Positions 35,493-47,787 are shown, counted from the stretch's first letter. The stretch is 64,000 nucleotides of DNA from Sparassis latifolia (GCA_018466975.1 CM031558.1:868001-932000); one strand, 5' to 3'. Numbers and translations: made by a program. Notes: a model not told the origin generated them from the sequence alone.

Positions 35493-38400
35493 TCAAGCTG
35501 CCGCCGAGCCCGCAACAGACTCAGAGACACCATCCTGCCCATCCGCGCGTTCGCCATCATCACCGTTCGATGCGTCCGGCTGAAGGTAATCCACTCGCAG
35601 GTACTTGACGCTGTTCCGCTCCACCACGAGTTCCGGCCTGCTGGGCTCCACGACCAGCGACCGGTAGAGCTCGAACAGCACCATGTTCGAACCGTGCGTC
35701 AGAATGATCTCATCGTCATCGAACACCTTCAGGCGCTTCTCCAGGAGCTTCACGAATGCCGCATATTCCATGGAGAGCTCGCCACCGCTGTCCCGCTTCA
35801 GCACGACGTCTTCGTACATGTTGCGCAGCGTCACGAGAAAGACGTTCGGATTGAAGTGCATTCCGGCCGTGAAAATTCCGGGCAGTTGTGGCCAGCTGAG
35901 TGAGTCCTCTGTGATGTTGACGAGTTTGCCATCTGCCAACATCTCGATCTTTTTCGGCTTCTGCTTGACCCCATCTGAGCAGAATGACCGCTTGTGATTG
36001 AGGTCAGAACCTTCGGGGCTGGGGTACATGATGACCTTGCATCGGTTGCAGGTGTTCATCTTGCGCACCGTCATCTGTTTCGTCGACAGCTAAGTGTGCC
36101 CAGCTCGCACGCACGAAGAGTCAAAGACTACTCACCTTCTTATCAGCGCCGCCCTGACCCTTCAACAGGGGCACGGCTTTGCAGTGCTTCTCCCAGAATT
36201 CAGTACTGCTGGTGCGCTTGGCTGGCTCGTAAGTGATCAGCAAAAGAATATACGGACAGTTCCGAGATGCATGCACAAGTGAATTTACCCGAGGACAGAC
36301 GAGCCAGTATCTTCAGCTCGATCTTGCCGAGTTTTTCCATCAGAGCACGGGGAGTCTTCCAGATCGTCGCCTTCCCCTTCGACCTGTTCAGAGCCTTGAG
36401 CTGTACATTGTAGTCATTTGCCGCAGCCACCCATCTCTTCAGAGTCATGTTGTAGGAGACCCACTGATACTTGATGCGGAGGTCCATGAATAGATAGAAC
36501 TCGTCGTCCGCGAAAATCATGAGCGACAGGATGTTGACACCCGTTGAGATGGAGAAGAGGCGTTGCGACGTCGTAAGACCTGAGATATTGGGAGGTGGAA
36601 GCACAAAAACTGACGATGCACCAGTGTCTGCGGGTGGCTGGTTCTTGTCGTTTGCGGGTGCCGCGGTGCTACGCCTTGCAAAGAAAGACTGCGAAATCCG
36701 TGATGACACTGTTGATTGGGTCATCTCTGATGTGGAAGGAGTGGGCAACACTGCACTCGATGTCTGGGAAGTTGTAGTTATTGTGGTTGTGTGGTAACCC
36801 CGTCAGATCTGATGTTTTCTGAGCATCCTGGAAACAAACTCACCGTCAACGCCGACTTCCAACCCGTGGTGCTTATCTTCACCCGCTTTCTGGCGAGAGT
36901 GACCTCCATCATTCCTACCTTGTCCTGCACTTCTGCTGTTCCCTGCGTGACCTCTGATGGTTGTTCGCTGACCGCTTTTCGCTTGCAGGTGCCCGCTGTA
37001 CGACGCAGCTCACTGTGCATCTGGATTCAAGCAGTGGTTTCAGCCAGAAATTTGGCTGTGATTCGAACATATAGTAGGGAGGGTAACGAACATGTGTATG
37101 GCCTTCGGCAGCCGCAGGTTTCATCTGGTCCCCAAATGACATGCTTCCTTTATGCTCACCCCACGATTCTGAATGCCCGCCTCGCCAGCGGAGCTGAACT
37201 CAGTTCCTGCACTGATGGTCCCTTCATCCCGGGCCTGCAAAAATGTGGTGTCGCAATCTATCGGCTGGCTTCGCATAGAACCTGAGGCTGCAGACATTGT
37301 GGGAGTGGTGTGCGAGATGGAGCTGACTACCAAGCTCGAGCTAGGACAGTTCTCGATCACCCCATATGCATGCAATGGCATCGCAACTGTGAGAGAAGGC
37401 TCATCGACAATGGCATGTTCCCCGCATAGCCTAAGATCAGAGGGCTCATTGCCAGGCCGGTGGAGAAGGGCGGGATCGATGTCGAGTTGTCGTAGCATGA
37501 ACTCGGCGTCGAGATCACTTTGCGATGACAAGTCGATCAGTTCTTCCTCCGGCTCGTCCTTGATCTCGACAAGGTTGTGGTAAGTTGCCGCGGCCTTCGT
37601 GTCTACGAGGCCAAACTTTTCGCCGGTGGATATAACTTGAAACTCGGGAAGCCGGTGCAGGCTTGCAGGCATGGACTCATCATTTGCGGTGAGCAATTTG
37701 TTCCAAAGCTTTGCGGTAGTGTCGACTAGGCGAATATGATGCGAGCCGAATGTTGTCCAAATGAATGAGCCTGCTGAGTCAGCACGCGTGAGTATCACTC
37801 GAATGTTTCGCCGCAACACGAAGTTGTGGCACATCGCATTCAGCATGACGATACCGCTGGCATGTGTTCGTTACAAGCCGTTCCAGCCCTTGTGAGATCC
37901 CTCGATCCGACTGCCGTCTGCACGCACATCCTGACGAGGGCAAGTCAAACATCCCTTCCGCACATGTGTGAGCTGATCCAGGTGGACCTGTCATTCAGAT
38001 GTGTTAATACAGAATTATTCTCACAGAGGAGAACAGGAAACTCACCTTAGCAGCGGCTGCAGTCCACACCCCTCCATGGCGAGCCCACTTGTCGTACACT
38101 GCCTCCAGCCTTTGCTCCTGCTCCTGCCGATCTCAGTATAGAGCAGGATTGTGCTTGTCTGCCGTTGTCTTCAAGATCGCGTCGACGATGTCTCTGGCTA
38201 CCGCTGGCCGAAGAGGATTCTTGGTTCCATCAATCATGCAGATGAGGTACCTGTTGAACAACGGTGGTGTGAGCCACAGGTAAGGCACGCTACGTTTGAT
38301 ACAAGCGGACCTCATCAGACAATGCCACACGTCAAAGCCAACATGGATCTTTGGGAATGGCTTGCGGATGGCTGCTTGCGAGTGACAGCAGTTGTCAACA

Positions 38401-39910
38401 ATCGCCATACTAGGGTCAGACACACGTAGAGTTTGATGCCGGGCCTTGATCCCGGTTAGGACCTCCTCAATCTCCGCCGTTGTCTGACTTTGACAGAAAT
38501 GCTGCATATCAAGAACAGTGGTCATGAGGCGTGTACAACGAGCCAGATCACATGGTGGTGCACGGTGCGTACCCATGCCATTATCTCATTCTGCTCATTG
38601 ATGACGCTCAGAATCCCGCCTCTGAGAGCCTTCGTGCGGTTCTTCTTACTGTCAGCGATGCTGGCCTTTCCCGTAGTGCGAAATGTGTTATCCAGCGAGA
38701 TACAGACCACTGCAAGTGAACGCATCAAGGCGATGTCTACAGTACATGGATTTTGGGCTCACCAGTCACTGTGCATAAGTATTCATTTGACTCATTCTGT
38801 CGCGTCTGCTCGCTGAACTTATTGTAGATGTCTGTTATTAAATCATCCGTGATCGAGCGATCCGCATAGCCGCATGCCACCATCTCGTCGGGTTTGGAGA
38901 AGCTTTGGAGTGGGGGAGGAGGGACTAGACTCTGTTTCACTGCCAAGCGTGACTTGTATGCTTGGAGGTAGCCCAACCTCTGCTGGTGATACTCGAGAAG
39001 ATGAAGCTCTGTAAGTCAAATCAGCATGACTGCCATCAGATCTATGACGCAGGCCAGGAAACGTATGTTTAATGTTCTCGGCTAGCCCCGCTGCTGTGGT
39101 GGACAGATGCAGCTCAACAATCCAGTCAAATAAATCTCGCGTGACAGCACAGCATCTCAAACAGCATGGAATCGACACTATGCGATGAAGGTGAGCGTGA
39201 CATTTTGTTTATTGTGTGATAAAAAGGCTCACCAAGAATCTCCCAGTGTTCGCACCGCTCCCAGAACAGGTAGCTTGTCGTTGAGAAGCAGTAGGTGCCG
39301 TCTTCTTTTCCTCCTTTTCCGAAATGCTTAGCACATACCGTGCATCGCAGCTGAAAGCCCAGTGCAGTTTCTTCCCGGAAAGTACCGTGGACTTCACGGT
39401 GACCAGTCGTCGTCCAGCCGGTCCATTTTATATCATCCGAATCACACTGTGGGCAGCATGTGAGCTCAGGATAATAGAATGGGTGCACGATATTAACGGG
39501 CTTGAGGTAAGCAGCATCTGGCCAAATGTCCGGTGTGACATTGCACTTCTGAAGATATAGGTATGGCGGTGGAACAAATCTGGGGCCCAGCAGTGGAATT
39601 CCCCTATGTAATGGTGATGCGTTTTCATTCTTCGAGTTGCCGTGCAGCCTGGTCTCGGCATGGACAAAGTTCATGTACTCAACTACGTGAGCTTCCCACT
39701 CAAGCTGTGCTGTATACTGGGATTGAGTCTCACGTTTGCTCTTCCAGGCTTTCCAGCGCTTTTCAACCTGCCAGTTCTTCATCAGAACGATGCCGAGATG
39801 TGGCAATGATGCCTAAGCCATACCTGTTCCTTCCAGTCTTTCCTGAATCCTTTTTTCTTGCTGACACTCTCGAGCACAGTGAGGACGGTCTCAGGGTCAA
39901 AGACGGACAT
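35493..39910 (-). pseudogene. DUF6729 / DDE-like repeated gene with two nonsense mutations
   Basis: Exons joined by short GT-AG introns run from MSVFDPETVLTVLES (39910). Order: a zinc-ribbon-like DUF6729 region (FVPPPYLYLQKC, CCPQCDSDD, LRCTVCAKHFGK); LHLLEYHQQRLGYLQAYK; a DDE-like core (VCISLDNTFRTTGKASIADS, AIVDNCCHSQAAIRKPFP, VGFDVWHCLMR); HVRKGCL, then SRIEGSHKGWNGL; CHNFVLRRNIRVIL; a low-complexity region; FWEKHCKAVPLLKGQ; and a C-terminal NTCNRCKVIMYPS / NHKRSFCSDGVKQ segment ending at 35493. In-frame stops TGA (38133-38135, expected Trp) and TAA (37871-37873, expected Gln) break it. The spacing of the Asp residues resembles MULE-type transposase cores, which is inference; the family's function is unassigned. 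Intron 39777-39823 and a 40 nt intron near 39030 keep frame. Confidence 0.62.
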
Positions 39911-40078
39911 CGTCGAGAGGTAGTGAATGTTCAATGCCAGGAGTGAACTTAGGGGTGGGGTCCCGCCATTTTGTAACCAGCCAGAGCTTACGCAGCCGAT
40001 GTCTCCATGTAGTGTATCTGAACTCACATTTTTGTGTCTCGGCTATGAGTTAAACTACATTTTGAAGCCTCTGCTCGG

Positions 40079-40978
40079 CTAGGGGACTATAATACAATCT
40101 GGAACTACTACTAGTACACGGAAAAGGTGATTCTTCCTGCAGTGGTACCTAACACAAGAGTCAGTAGGGGACCTGGCATTTGAGATGATTGGCTCACCAC
40201 AGTATCGCACGAAGCACAGTGCGAATATGAATGCATCAAATGTCAGTGAGGAAGATGAGTTCAGCGAGCAGGGCCCGCCTCCCATCAATCTCCTCACAAT
40301 GAATCCAGAATAGGACTCGCACTGGCCGGCCAAGTAACTCGGCCATTCCGACCTCCACTCGCTGTCCAGCTGTGTCAAACATTGGGACAGCAGTGCTAGC
40401 GACCTGTAGTTCAATCTGCAGGTCATTGCGGGATGGAGAAACAGAAAATGTGGCCACATACCGGATTCCACGATACCTTCAGCTTCACATCACTCGTTGC
40501 AGGATTCACGTGGACCATAGTGGAGACGTCCACAGGACCGGGACCCGGGACAGCAGCTGCAACTGCAGCAACAGCTGTAGCAATCCTCTGCCACTGAAGA
40601 CGTGAGATGAAGTCTGGGCGGGATTCAACCCAGCACGATGCAGGTGATCGAGATTGCGCCGAAGCGGTGCCATGTGCCTTGCACAGAATTGACTTCCTCG
40701 GCAGTGATCTGTCCAATGACGTCAAAGATGACTTGGGTCTCGTTTAACAAGAGCTCTGGCGAGGCTTGTTCAGGTGAGGTCAGGGGCGCACAACAAACCA
40801 TACGATTATAAGTCAGAATGTCGAAGTATATGCTGGAAAGGCTGGGACTGCTGACAGCTTCCAAAGAGCAGAAAGACTGCTTGTAAATGCTGTAGAGGTG
40901 AGGTGCCATTGCTGATTGGTAGGCGACAGGGATGAAAATGAAGGCAAGTGAGATGACGAGCGCGCAGTGGTGCCACAA
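40079..40978 (-). CDS. Spliced gene of unknown function
   Basis: Joining the pieces gives a hydrophobic N-terminal stretch (LVISLAFIFIPVAYQS), then LTSPEQASPELLLNETQV, DFISRLQWQRIATAVAAVAA, STMVHVNPATSDVKLKVSWN, and after a 46 nt intron IELQVASTAVPMFDTAGQRV and AELLGRPVRVLFWIHCEE. The introns GTGCAA..CCAG and GTATGT..GCAG preserve the frame. The 3' end is uncertain: a TGA follows LIFLTDI at about 40236. No family identified. Confidence 0.4.
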
Positions 40979-40989
40979 TCCTAAGCACT

Positions 40990-41479
40990 GGTGTGTTAGA
41001 TAACAGGGGCTATATACTTACAAGGAATATGGCCTGCGACCTGAGTGGCTACCCTTGAGTAGACAGCATCTACTCAACATACGAGTCACTCACTCAAGAG
41101 AACCCATATTCCAACTGCTCAATCTGAACATCATCTTGTTTGAACTACAGACTTCGCGAAGAGATCGAGGTCAGCATCAGTCCCGATAAGGAAACTGAGT
41201 TCAACGGTAGCCGTTTGTCAGTAAGTTCATTCCGGCTTCCAGTGCTGCGTTATGTGTGGCACATATGGATGTGTAATAGACTATAATTGCATGGCTGAAG
41301 TCGAAGGAAACATGTTCAAAGGAAATATACAAAGTTGTGTAAGAAAACTCGGCGAGCCGTCAGTGAAAATCCTGGGTGCCATTTTCTGACACTCGGAGGA
41401 AAAGCCTGGGTGCTTTTCCGGCCCGCCTTCAGTGGGGAAAAGCCTTGGTATGACCAATTTTCCCAAGCACTTGTTACCA
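40990..41479. other. No supported gene
   Basis: Nothing was recognised on either strand between the spliced unknown gene and the dispersed repeat. Confidence 0.4.
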
Positions 41480-42232
41480 CACTTGTAGCCAAACTTGCCA
41501 GGCTTGTAGCTCACTCAATTCTGCTCGGATTTGGATAAACCAAGCGGCCATTCTGACCGAATTTTCAAGCTGAATCTGACGGTGTTACTTTTAGAACATC
41601 AAAATCACTTGCTGGAGTGCTACAATTTATTTTCTTAGTTTTCTCTCTATTCTGCTTGCTTCTTCAATATGCACTGCATGTAAAAAATAGGGCGCCCTAT
41701 CTAACATGTTTATGTGCATTTTAGAGTCATTCTCAAATTTTCTGGCATTTATCCAATTTTTCTGCACTTTACACTGAGCATTCTAATCCAAAACTGAGAT
41801 ATCTCTGCCAGTTTTACTCAGATTTACTTGGTTTAAGAGAGCATTATGCTCCATTTCCTTCACAGATTTCAATGGTACTGCTTTTATGTCTTGGAATTAG
41901 CATGTGCTTCTATACTTTCACTGACTATGATGCATTGGTCCTCTGTGGCTGCTGTGGCACTTCTATTGATTACTATGTGTGCAAGTCGCGTTGGTTTTCA
42001 CTACAATCAGTTTGAAAGACCGACTGTATGCAAGCTGTAGTATAGTAACAACAGGCACTACAAAGTTTGTAGTTAAACCCTAGACTTAACCCAGGACTAG
42101 GTGCAGCTCTCACATACAAAATTGTATTGAAAAGTCGTTCCCACACCTTGGGGAAAAAGTGCGTGTCCTCCCAAAAGTTGGCGGAAGCCCTATCCCATTA
42201 AGATCGATTCCTTCGTACCTCAGGAATTGTAA
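41480..42232 (+). mobile_element. Dispersed non-coding repeat with hairpin end, copy 2
   Basis: It matches 4486-5238 throughout and ends in the same ~250 bp module (start GCAAGTCGCGTTGG near 41981). The terminal hairpin pairs CGATTCC with GGAATTG and is followed by TAA. It sits directly before the broken gene at 42.4-44.2 kb. Confidence 0.65.
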
Positions 42233-42439
42233 AGCCTCATGCAAAGAAAGCAAAGACATCTCATATTCCACCACATGCTGTAGAGGGTCAGCAGACATCC
42301 AATGAACCAGATCTAACACTTGCAATAATCCTCGGAACTTATTTGGCCTTGTACCAGATGCTGGAATGAATTTGGTTTCCATTCCAAAGCTACCTGGAAA
42401 GCTGTCAAAGAACAAGTTGCATACTCAGGCAGCTGATAT

Positions 42440-44164
42440 TCTCTTGGAACTTTTATCTCAAATTCTCATTTTTGACCGCATGAGCGAGCACGACAAGAAA
42501 TACAGGTCAAATTTCTGACGCTCTGCACAGAATAAATCATCGGAGGATAATAAAAGAGAACGTGATGGAATCAAATGCTGTAGCATCAATCGAGGAGCAA
42601 TTCTTCAGACCATTCTCAGTGTCTTCTCTGGCGAAGATGGTATATTTGCATCAAACAACATAGTTGATATACTGCTAAGCCCTGCCAAGCTGTTTCAAAA
42701 CATGAGCGATCAAGGACTATCAGTGAAGATTTTGAAAAATCCAGTTGGAGCGCTCTCAGATCTGTATGAAAGCATCATTGCTCTCTTAGATGAAGAGCCA
42801 GATTTGCAGGAACTGTGCAGGAAAGTTGGAGATCAAGTATGGTCAAATGTGATTCTCTTAGAAAGATCTGAGACATTACAATGCCTTGGACCACAGCAGG
42901 TACCAAAGCATGTCGGTCGGACAGCCAGGAGAGGCTTGGTTAGAGTAATAGAGGTCGTACCAGAAAAGCCCCCACCAGGTCCACTATCTGCAGACACACT
43001 CATACATGCTGAAGGTGCACCATTCCTCGGTGAGATTGGGTTGATTTTGAGAGAGTCTCTCAACAAGCGGAGAGGCAAACCTGTTGGAGATGAGACCATA
43101 CAAAATATTCTGGATGGGCTGCCAGTCACCTCTACGGGATATGGACAGCCGATGAAGAACCTGGACTTTTATGACCCTGTGTGAGCAGACAATATTTATG
43201 CACATCAAATTTGGGAAGCACTACCACCCGAGAAGATTACTTGTCGTGTAGGACTCTCATGGATGATGTCTTATATGTCAGCAGGCCTAGGAAGCCTAAA
43301 CGCAGACTTTGTCAAAAGCAATAACATGTGCTTTGAGTCTGAGGCTGATTGTGTTACTACATTCAATAAGGCCATCAAAACATATGAGAGAGTCAATATC
43401 CTCCGGATACCAGCAATGTACCTCGAAAGCCATATGAGAACATGTTTTGTTGGGGACAAGCCAGTAATGCTTTTCAAATCCATGTCACAATACCAGGAAA
43501 GAAAGGAGGACCATCTCGAGTAATCACTACAGAAGAGAAATTCAAACCATTTTGGTCACAGAAGATTCAAAATGCATGGGAGACATATCTTGGTGACATG
43601 CTGGATGAAGATCCATCTACCTATACTGGTCCTCGCAACAGCTGGAGCGAGACATTCAAATGGACTCAAGAAACAAAGCTGCCGCTTCTACACTCTGGCC
43701 TTACCCTTCTACAGTTCACGAACAATCTTGCATTATATGGCATTTGCAAGGATCCAGAACTTGAGGAGATGTGTGCATTTATCTCGAAACATGTAGAAAA
43801 AGGAGGATTTCAAGGTCTCAATGTCCTTGGGTTTAATGTCAACCAGCCAGATCATGCACCCTGGGTTCGTGCAGCATTCACTGTGATTTACGATCACCTC
43901 GATACTCATCTTTCTCCAGAGGACAAGGAAACACTCCATTTTGGAGTTATGTTTCTTGAACACTTCTTTTGCAAAGTCTCTCGGTACAGATCCCTCCTTT
44001 GTGGTCTGAAAGAGACATTTCAGCAAATGAGCATTCGAGTACAGAAAGAGCAGGGTCATTGGATTATGGGTGCAAATGCTAGTGATCAGTCCGGTCAGCT
44101 ATTCCCTATTCCTTTGACGATCACCAAGGAGGCTATTCAGAAGTCTATTGAACGTACAAAATAA
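42440..44164 (+). pseudogene. Conserved agaricomycete protein of unknown function, broken
   Basis: One frame reads DILLELLSQILIFDRMSEHD, then a TGA at 42516-42518, then ILQTILSVFSGEDGIFASNN, NPVGALSDLYESIIALLDEE and GRTARRGLVRVIEVVPEKPP, then a TGA at 43182-43184. It continues ADNIYAHQIWEALP and SYMSAGLGSLNADFVKSNN. Near 43480-43510 it changes frame to KFKPFWSQKIQNAWETYLGD and LTLLQFTNNLALYGICKDPE, ending at 44162-44164. Read through, it is a large protein of a multi-copy family I recognise only as hypothetical. Two nonsense changes and one frameshift make it non-functional. Confidence 0.5.
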
Positions 44165-44639
44165 GTCTGTAAGTCTCTCTTCTTGAATTGAACTAGCATC
44201 ATCACTGACTTAAATAAAGTTTATGGTACAGAAGCATTCTTGATGTATTTTTCAGTAGGCATGTCTATGTACATGTATGTATACAGGTATTATAGAACAC
44301 CATTCAGCTTTTTTGCCAATTTTTTTGTGACATCGGAGGCCCCGAATTTGAGTAGATGTGTATCTCCCAACCAAATTATCTAAAGGTATTCATTTAGGCG
44401 AGTACATAGAGAGGAGTACAGAGAGTTGATACCACCACTATGCTGCGAGAAACAGCCACAGCCACTGACTGGCTGAGTTTCAACAGTTGTGCTTTACAAA
44501 ATATATATTCAAGTTATGGAAACAGCAAGAAAAAAAGCGAATTCTGCAAAAACATCAGAGCAAACAACAGACTAATATATATTAATTAATGTGTGCTGTA
44601 CGGACAGTGGTCCAATGTAATCTAGGGTGTTGTATATCT

Positions 44640-45560
44640 AGTGAGGTCAGTCGAAACTGAGGTGGTCGGGCAGCCATGCATCGAACATCGACCAGAAAAA
44701 ACAAAGCCCCCGCATTTAAAGCAGGGGCCTCATTTGCATTCCCCGTCACGAGGACGTGCCAGGTTGCATGCATGTTCCACGTCCAAGGGTGGTCGAGGCA
44801 CCGGGGAACAGCCTGGAGAAGGTGGTTGAGTAGCCATGCGTCAAACATTGAGGACAAAGAACGAAGCCCCGCATTTGCAGCGGGGGCCCCATTTACGTTC
44901 CCTGGCACAACCCCGTGACAGGGAGCATGCGCGTTCGATGGCTGAGGGTGGTGGAAAGGACTGGGGGAGGTGCTGAAGCGGCTGCGCGTCAAAGGTTGAC
45001 GATGAAAAATGAAGCCCTCGCGTTTGAAGCGGGGGCCTCAAATCCATTGCCTGGCATGTCCCCGTGCCAGGTCAGGTGTTCGTTCAATCCCCGAGGAAGG
45101 TGGAGGGGTCAGGGAGTGGAGTGGGAGAGGCTGTGGGGCCGATGCACGTCGACGGTCATCGACGACGAATGAAGCCCCCGCATTTGAAGCGGGGGCCTCG
45201 AATCTATTGCCTGGCACGAGAACGTGCCAGGCCAGGTGCTTGTTCGATCCCCGAGGGAGGTGGAGAGGTCCAGGAGTGGAGTGGGGGAGGCTGGGTGGCT
45301 GACATGCGTTGAACGTTGAGGACAAAGAACGAAGCCCTCGCATTTGCAGCAGGGGCCCCGTTTACGTTCCCTGGCATGGGGTCGTGCCCGGGACCATGCG
45401 TGTGCCACGTCCGAGGATGGTGGAGGAACCGGGAAATGGCCTGGGGGAGGAGGTGGAGCCGCCACGCGTCGAACGTTGAGGACGAAGAATGAAGCCCTCG
45501 CATTTGAAGCGGGGGGCTCGTTCGCGTTCCCTGGCATGTCCTTCTGTGAGGCTTCAGGTG
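44640..45560. repeat. ~155 bp GC-rich minisatellite with hairpin core (block 2), six units
   Basis: Six units each contain a core like GCCCCCGCATTTGAAGCGGG followed by GGCCTC, at about 44705, 44865, 45013, 45171, 45331 and 45492. The core folds on itself (GCCCCCGC with GCGGGGGC), and the unit continues with TCCCTGGCA and GTGCCA. It borders the 2.85 kb repeat copy 2. Frames on both strands are long only because of composition. Confidence 0.82.
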
Positions 45561-45820
45561 CGTTCAATCATATGAGATCTGTGGAGGGGAGAGGAGGGAC
45601 ATCGTTATGTATGTCCCAAAGATTAGTACAAATATGGGTGGGAAATTTTGTGGTGCTTACCTGAGTACCAGTCTCCTTTGTCCAGGAGCATCTTCTCAGG
45701 ACTTGAAGTGTGAAAGACTGGAGGAGGAGAGGAGGGTAGGAGGAGAGAAGGGTAGGAGGAGAGGAGGAGAGGATGGAGAATGTCGAAGATCCAAAGTCCA
45801 GAGGTCATGTGGACTTGGCG

Positions 45821-45988
45821 GTCACATTTCCCGCATATGAAATGTTAAGTGCCTCAGAGCGCTTAACATTTCATACGGCGGGAAACGTGACTTGCTGTGC
45901 ACCTGACTGCATGTGTTTCCCGAGTCACATTTCTCGCTGTATGAAACGTTAAGTGCTCTGAGGCGCTTGATGTTTTGTATGGCAGGAA
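45821..45988. repeat. Two tandem ~70 bp palindromes
   Basis: The first spans 45821-45891 and the second 45924-45988. They have the same arm sequence as at 24926-25097. Several AACGTT sites in one copy read AACATT or AATGTT in the other. Confidence 0.8.
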
Positions 45989-46252
45989 GGACCTATCAAC
46001 ACGATATCTAAACTCAGCCATTTAAATAATATGTAAGGTGTGTGACTTTCTGCGTAAGATGAACATGACATAACACATTGAATATATATAATACAATCAA
46101 ACTACAACTTAAAGATGCATTATAGTGAGCATTAACCAGTCACAGGCTAGAATATCAAAGTTGAAGTGTGAATGATGTGTAAAATAATTTTCTGCTATAA
46201 TAAGCATATTACAAATATTACAAAATTATATTTTTAGACATATTATAAGAAG

Positions 46253-46819
46253 ATGGAGTCATTGCTTGACGTGAAAAACACAACCATCATGAACTCAGAC
46301 CATTTTATGCCTCGCATTAATGGAACAATCCTCTGCCTTTATGCTCACCTATATCCTGAGGGAAGAAAGGTCAAGCTCACCTGTATGATAAATGCAGTAA
46401 GCTTTATGTTACTCAGATATAATAATACCAGCTTATATTATACAGGTGAGTCAGAACATCGCCATCGTCACTGCACCAGATACAACACGAATGATATTAA
46501 ATCTTGAGAAAGATGAAAATGTTTGTTTAGTTGTCTCTCGAGCATTCATTCAGATATTCACATATTTGTAGAAGGAGGAAGTTGTCGCTGGACAATATTT
46601 CAAGTTTATTGCTGAAGTCGGCAACACAAGAATCAATCTAAATGCTCTGTATCATGAGCGTCTCCCCAAGGAAGTTGGTAAGAATACCATTCTGACATAT
46701 AATATAAACTGATGCTAAACGAACATTTATAAGATCTTTTCACAGTGAACGAGGTCGTACAGCTAGCGCACAATCCCCCTTATGATTCTAACATATTTAG
46801 CATACCAATCCCACAATGA
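46253..46819 (+). pseudogene. Small spliced gene of unknown function, copy 2
   Basis: Exon 1 (46253-46396) reads MESLLDVKNTTIMNSDHFMP to LTCMINA. A 49 nt GT-AG intron leads in frame to VSQNIAIVTAPDTTRMILNL and VVSRAFIQIFTYL, then TAG (46569-46571). It continues KEEVVAGQYFKFIAEVGNTR and NALYHERLPKEV, an intron, and VNEVVQLAHNPPYDSN ending at TGA 46817-46819. The TAG may be a CAG-to-TAG change. About 150 codons in total. No domain recognised. The F-box-like gene starts 57 bp downstream on the same strand. Confidence 0.45.
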
Positions 46820-46875
46820 TTTGTAATTTAACATGTGTAAACTATCATATGCTGTTTGACAGAGAACTATATGTC

Positions 46876-47787
46876 ATGTCAGCACCTCCAGATCGAATTA
46901 TTCCAGCCCTTCCAAATGAAGTCAGCATTCTAATATGCAAGAAGGTCATATCGGACTGGTCCCACTTGACCCGCAGCATAGAGAAGGTTCTTACCATAAA
47001 GGAGGCTGAGACAGAGGCAAAGAAGACAGAGCTCAGGACGTGGCAGCAAAAGCTGCGACTCACGAGCAAATGTTGGCTCGATGCTACAGTCATTCCTCCC
47101 TTTCCTCCAACGACAATTATTATCGATACAGAGGATCAGCTTATTGCTTTCTTTCGAGCAATCATCAAGTACGAGAAGTCCTTCTGCAGATGCTATCTCA
47201 GCAATGGCCCAAACAAAAATCATCTGACATTTATGAACATTTATGAATTGGATCTACGGCACTGCCTCGACTACAATGTACTGGAAATACAAATATTGGC
47301 CAAGGCAGCTATACCTTTTATGACCGCCTTGATGAGCTTGAAGTACACTATCAGCTATCAGGTGTGCACAAACCAGCTCCAACGTATAACTGCATGGTGG
47401 AAAGATGGGAGAAGTACGCTCGAGCAACTCCATTTATATCATAATGAGGATTCTTTATTAGCATGGGTGCAAGTAAGCATTTTATCCAGTCTAAGAATTC
47501 TGCAACTAAATGGCATACAGAGAAAAGAAATGCCATGGTATCAACCCAATTTTCTACAGCTTCTTGCCTGCCTGCCTTGCCTGCATACATTCCATCTCGA
47601 CACACCAATGCTTGCATTCACACCACCTGTGGAACTCACTAGAATTGACACTGGTCAGCAATACTTCGATGTGATGTTGCAATATGAAGAGACTACTGTC
47701 ACAATGTGGTTCAGAGAACTACCGACCTTATGCGAGTTATACTTTTGTCACAGAGAGCTGAACGAGTACGAGATGTTCTGGTATTAG
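46876..47787 (+). CDS. F-box/LRR-like protein, copy 2
   Basis: A 303-residue frame from MSAPPDRIIPALPNEVSILI, open to TAG at 47785-47787. It has an F-box-like start and leucine-rich lines, as in copy 1. It retains Arg (CGC) where copy 1 has Cys (TGC) in the segment SHLTRSIEKV, and Thr (ACG) where copy 1 has Met (ATG) in ELRTWQQK, consistent with less CpG decay. Both copies being open argues for recent duplication or continued selection; a search for expressed transcripts would separate these. Confidence 0.6.
   Translation: MSAPPDRIIPALPNEVSILICKKVISDWSHLTRSIEKVLTIKEAETEAKKTELRTWQQKLRLTSKCWLDATVIPPFPPTTIIIDTEDQLIAFFRAIIKYEKSFCRCYLSNGPNKNHLTFMNIYELDLRHCLDYNVLEIQILAKAAIPFMTALMSLKYTISYQVCTNQLQRITAWWKDGRSTLEQLHLYHNEDSLLAWVQVSILSSLRILQLNGIQRKEMPWYQPNFLQLLACLPCLHTFHLDTPMLAFTPPVELTRIDTGQQYFDVMLQYEETTVTMWFRELPTLCELYFCHRELNEYEMFWY

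Noticed and set aside
44582..45664. Several 80-150 codon open frames on both strands
   Set aside because: They run through the GC-rich minisatellite in all frames and repeat with its unit length; composition explains them.
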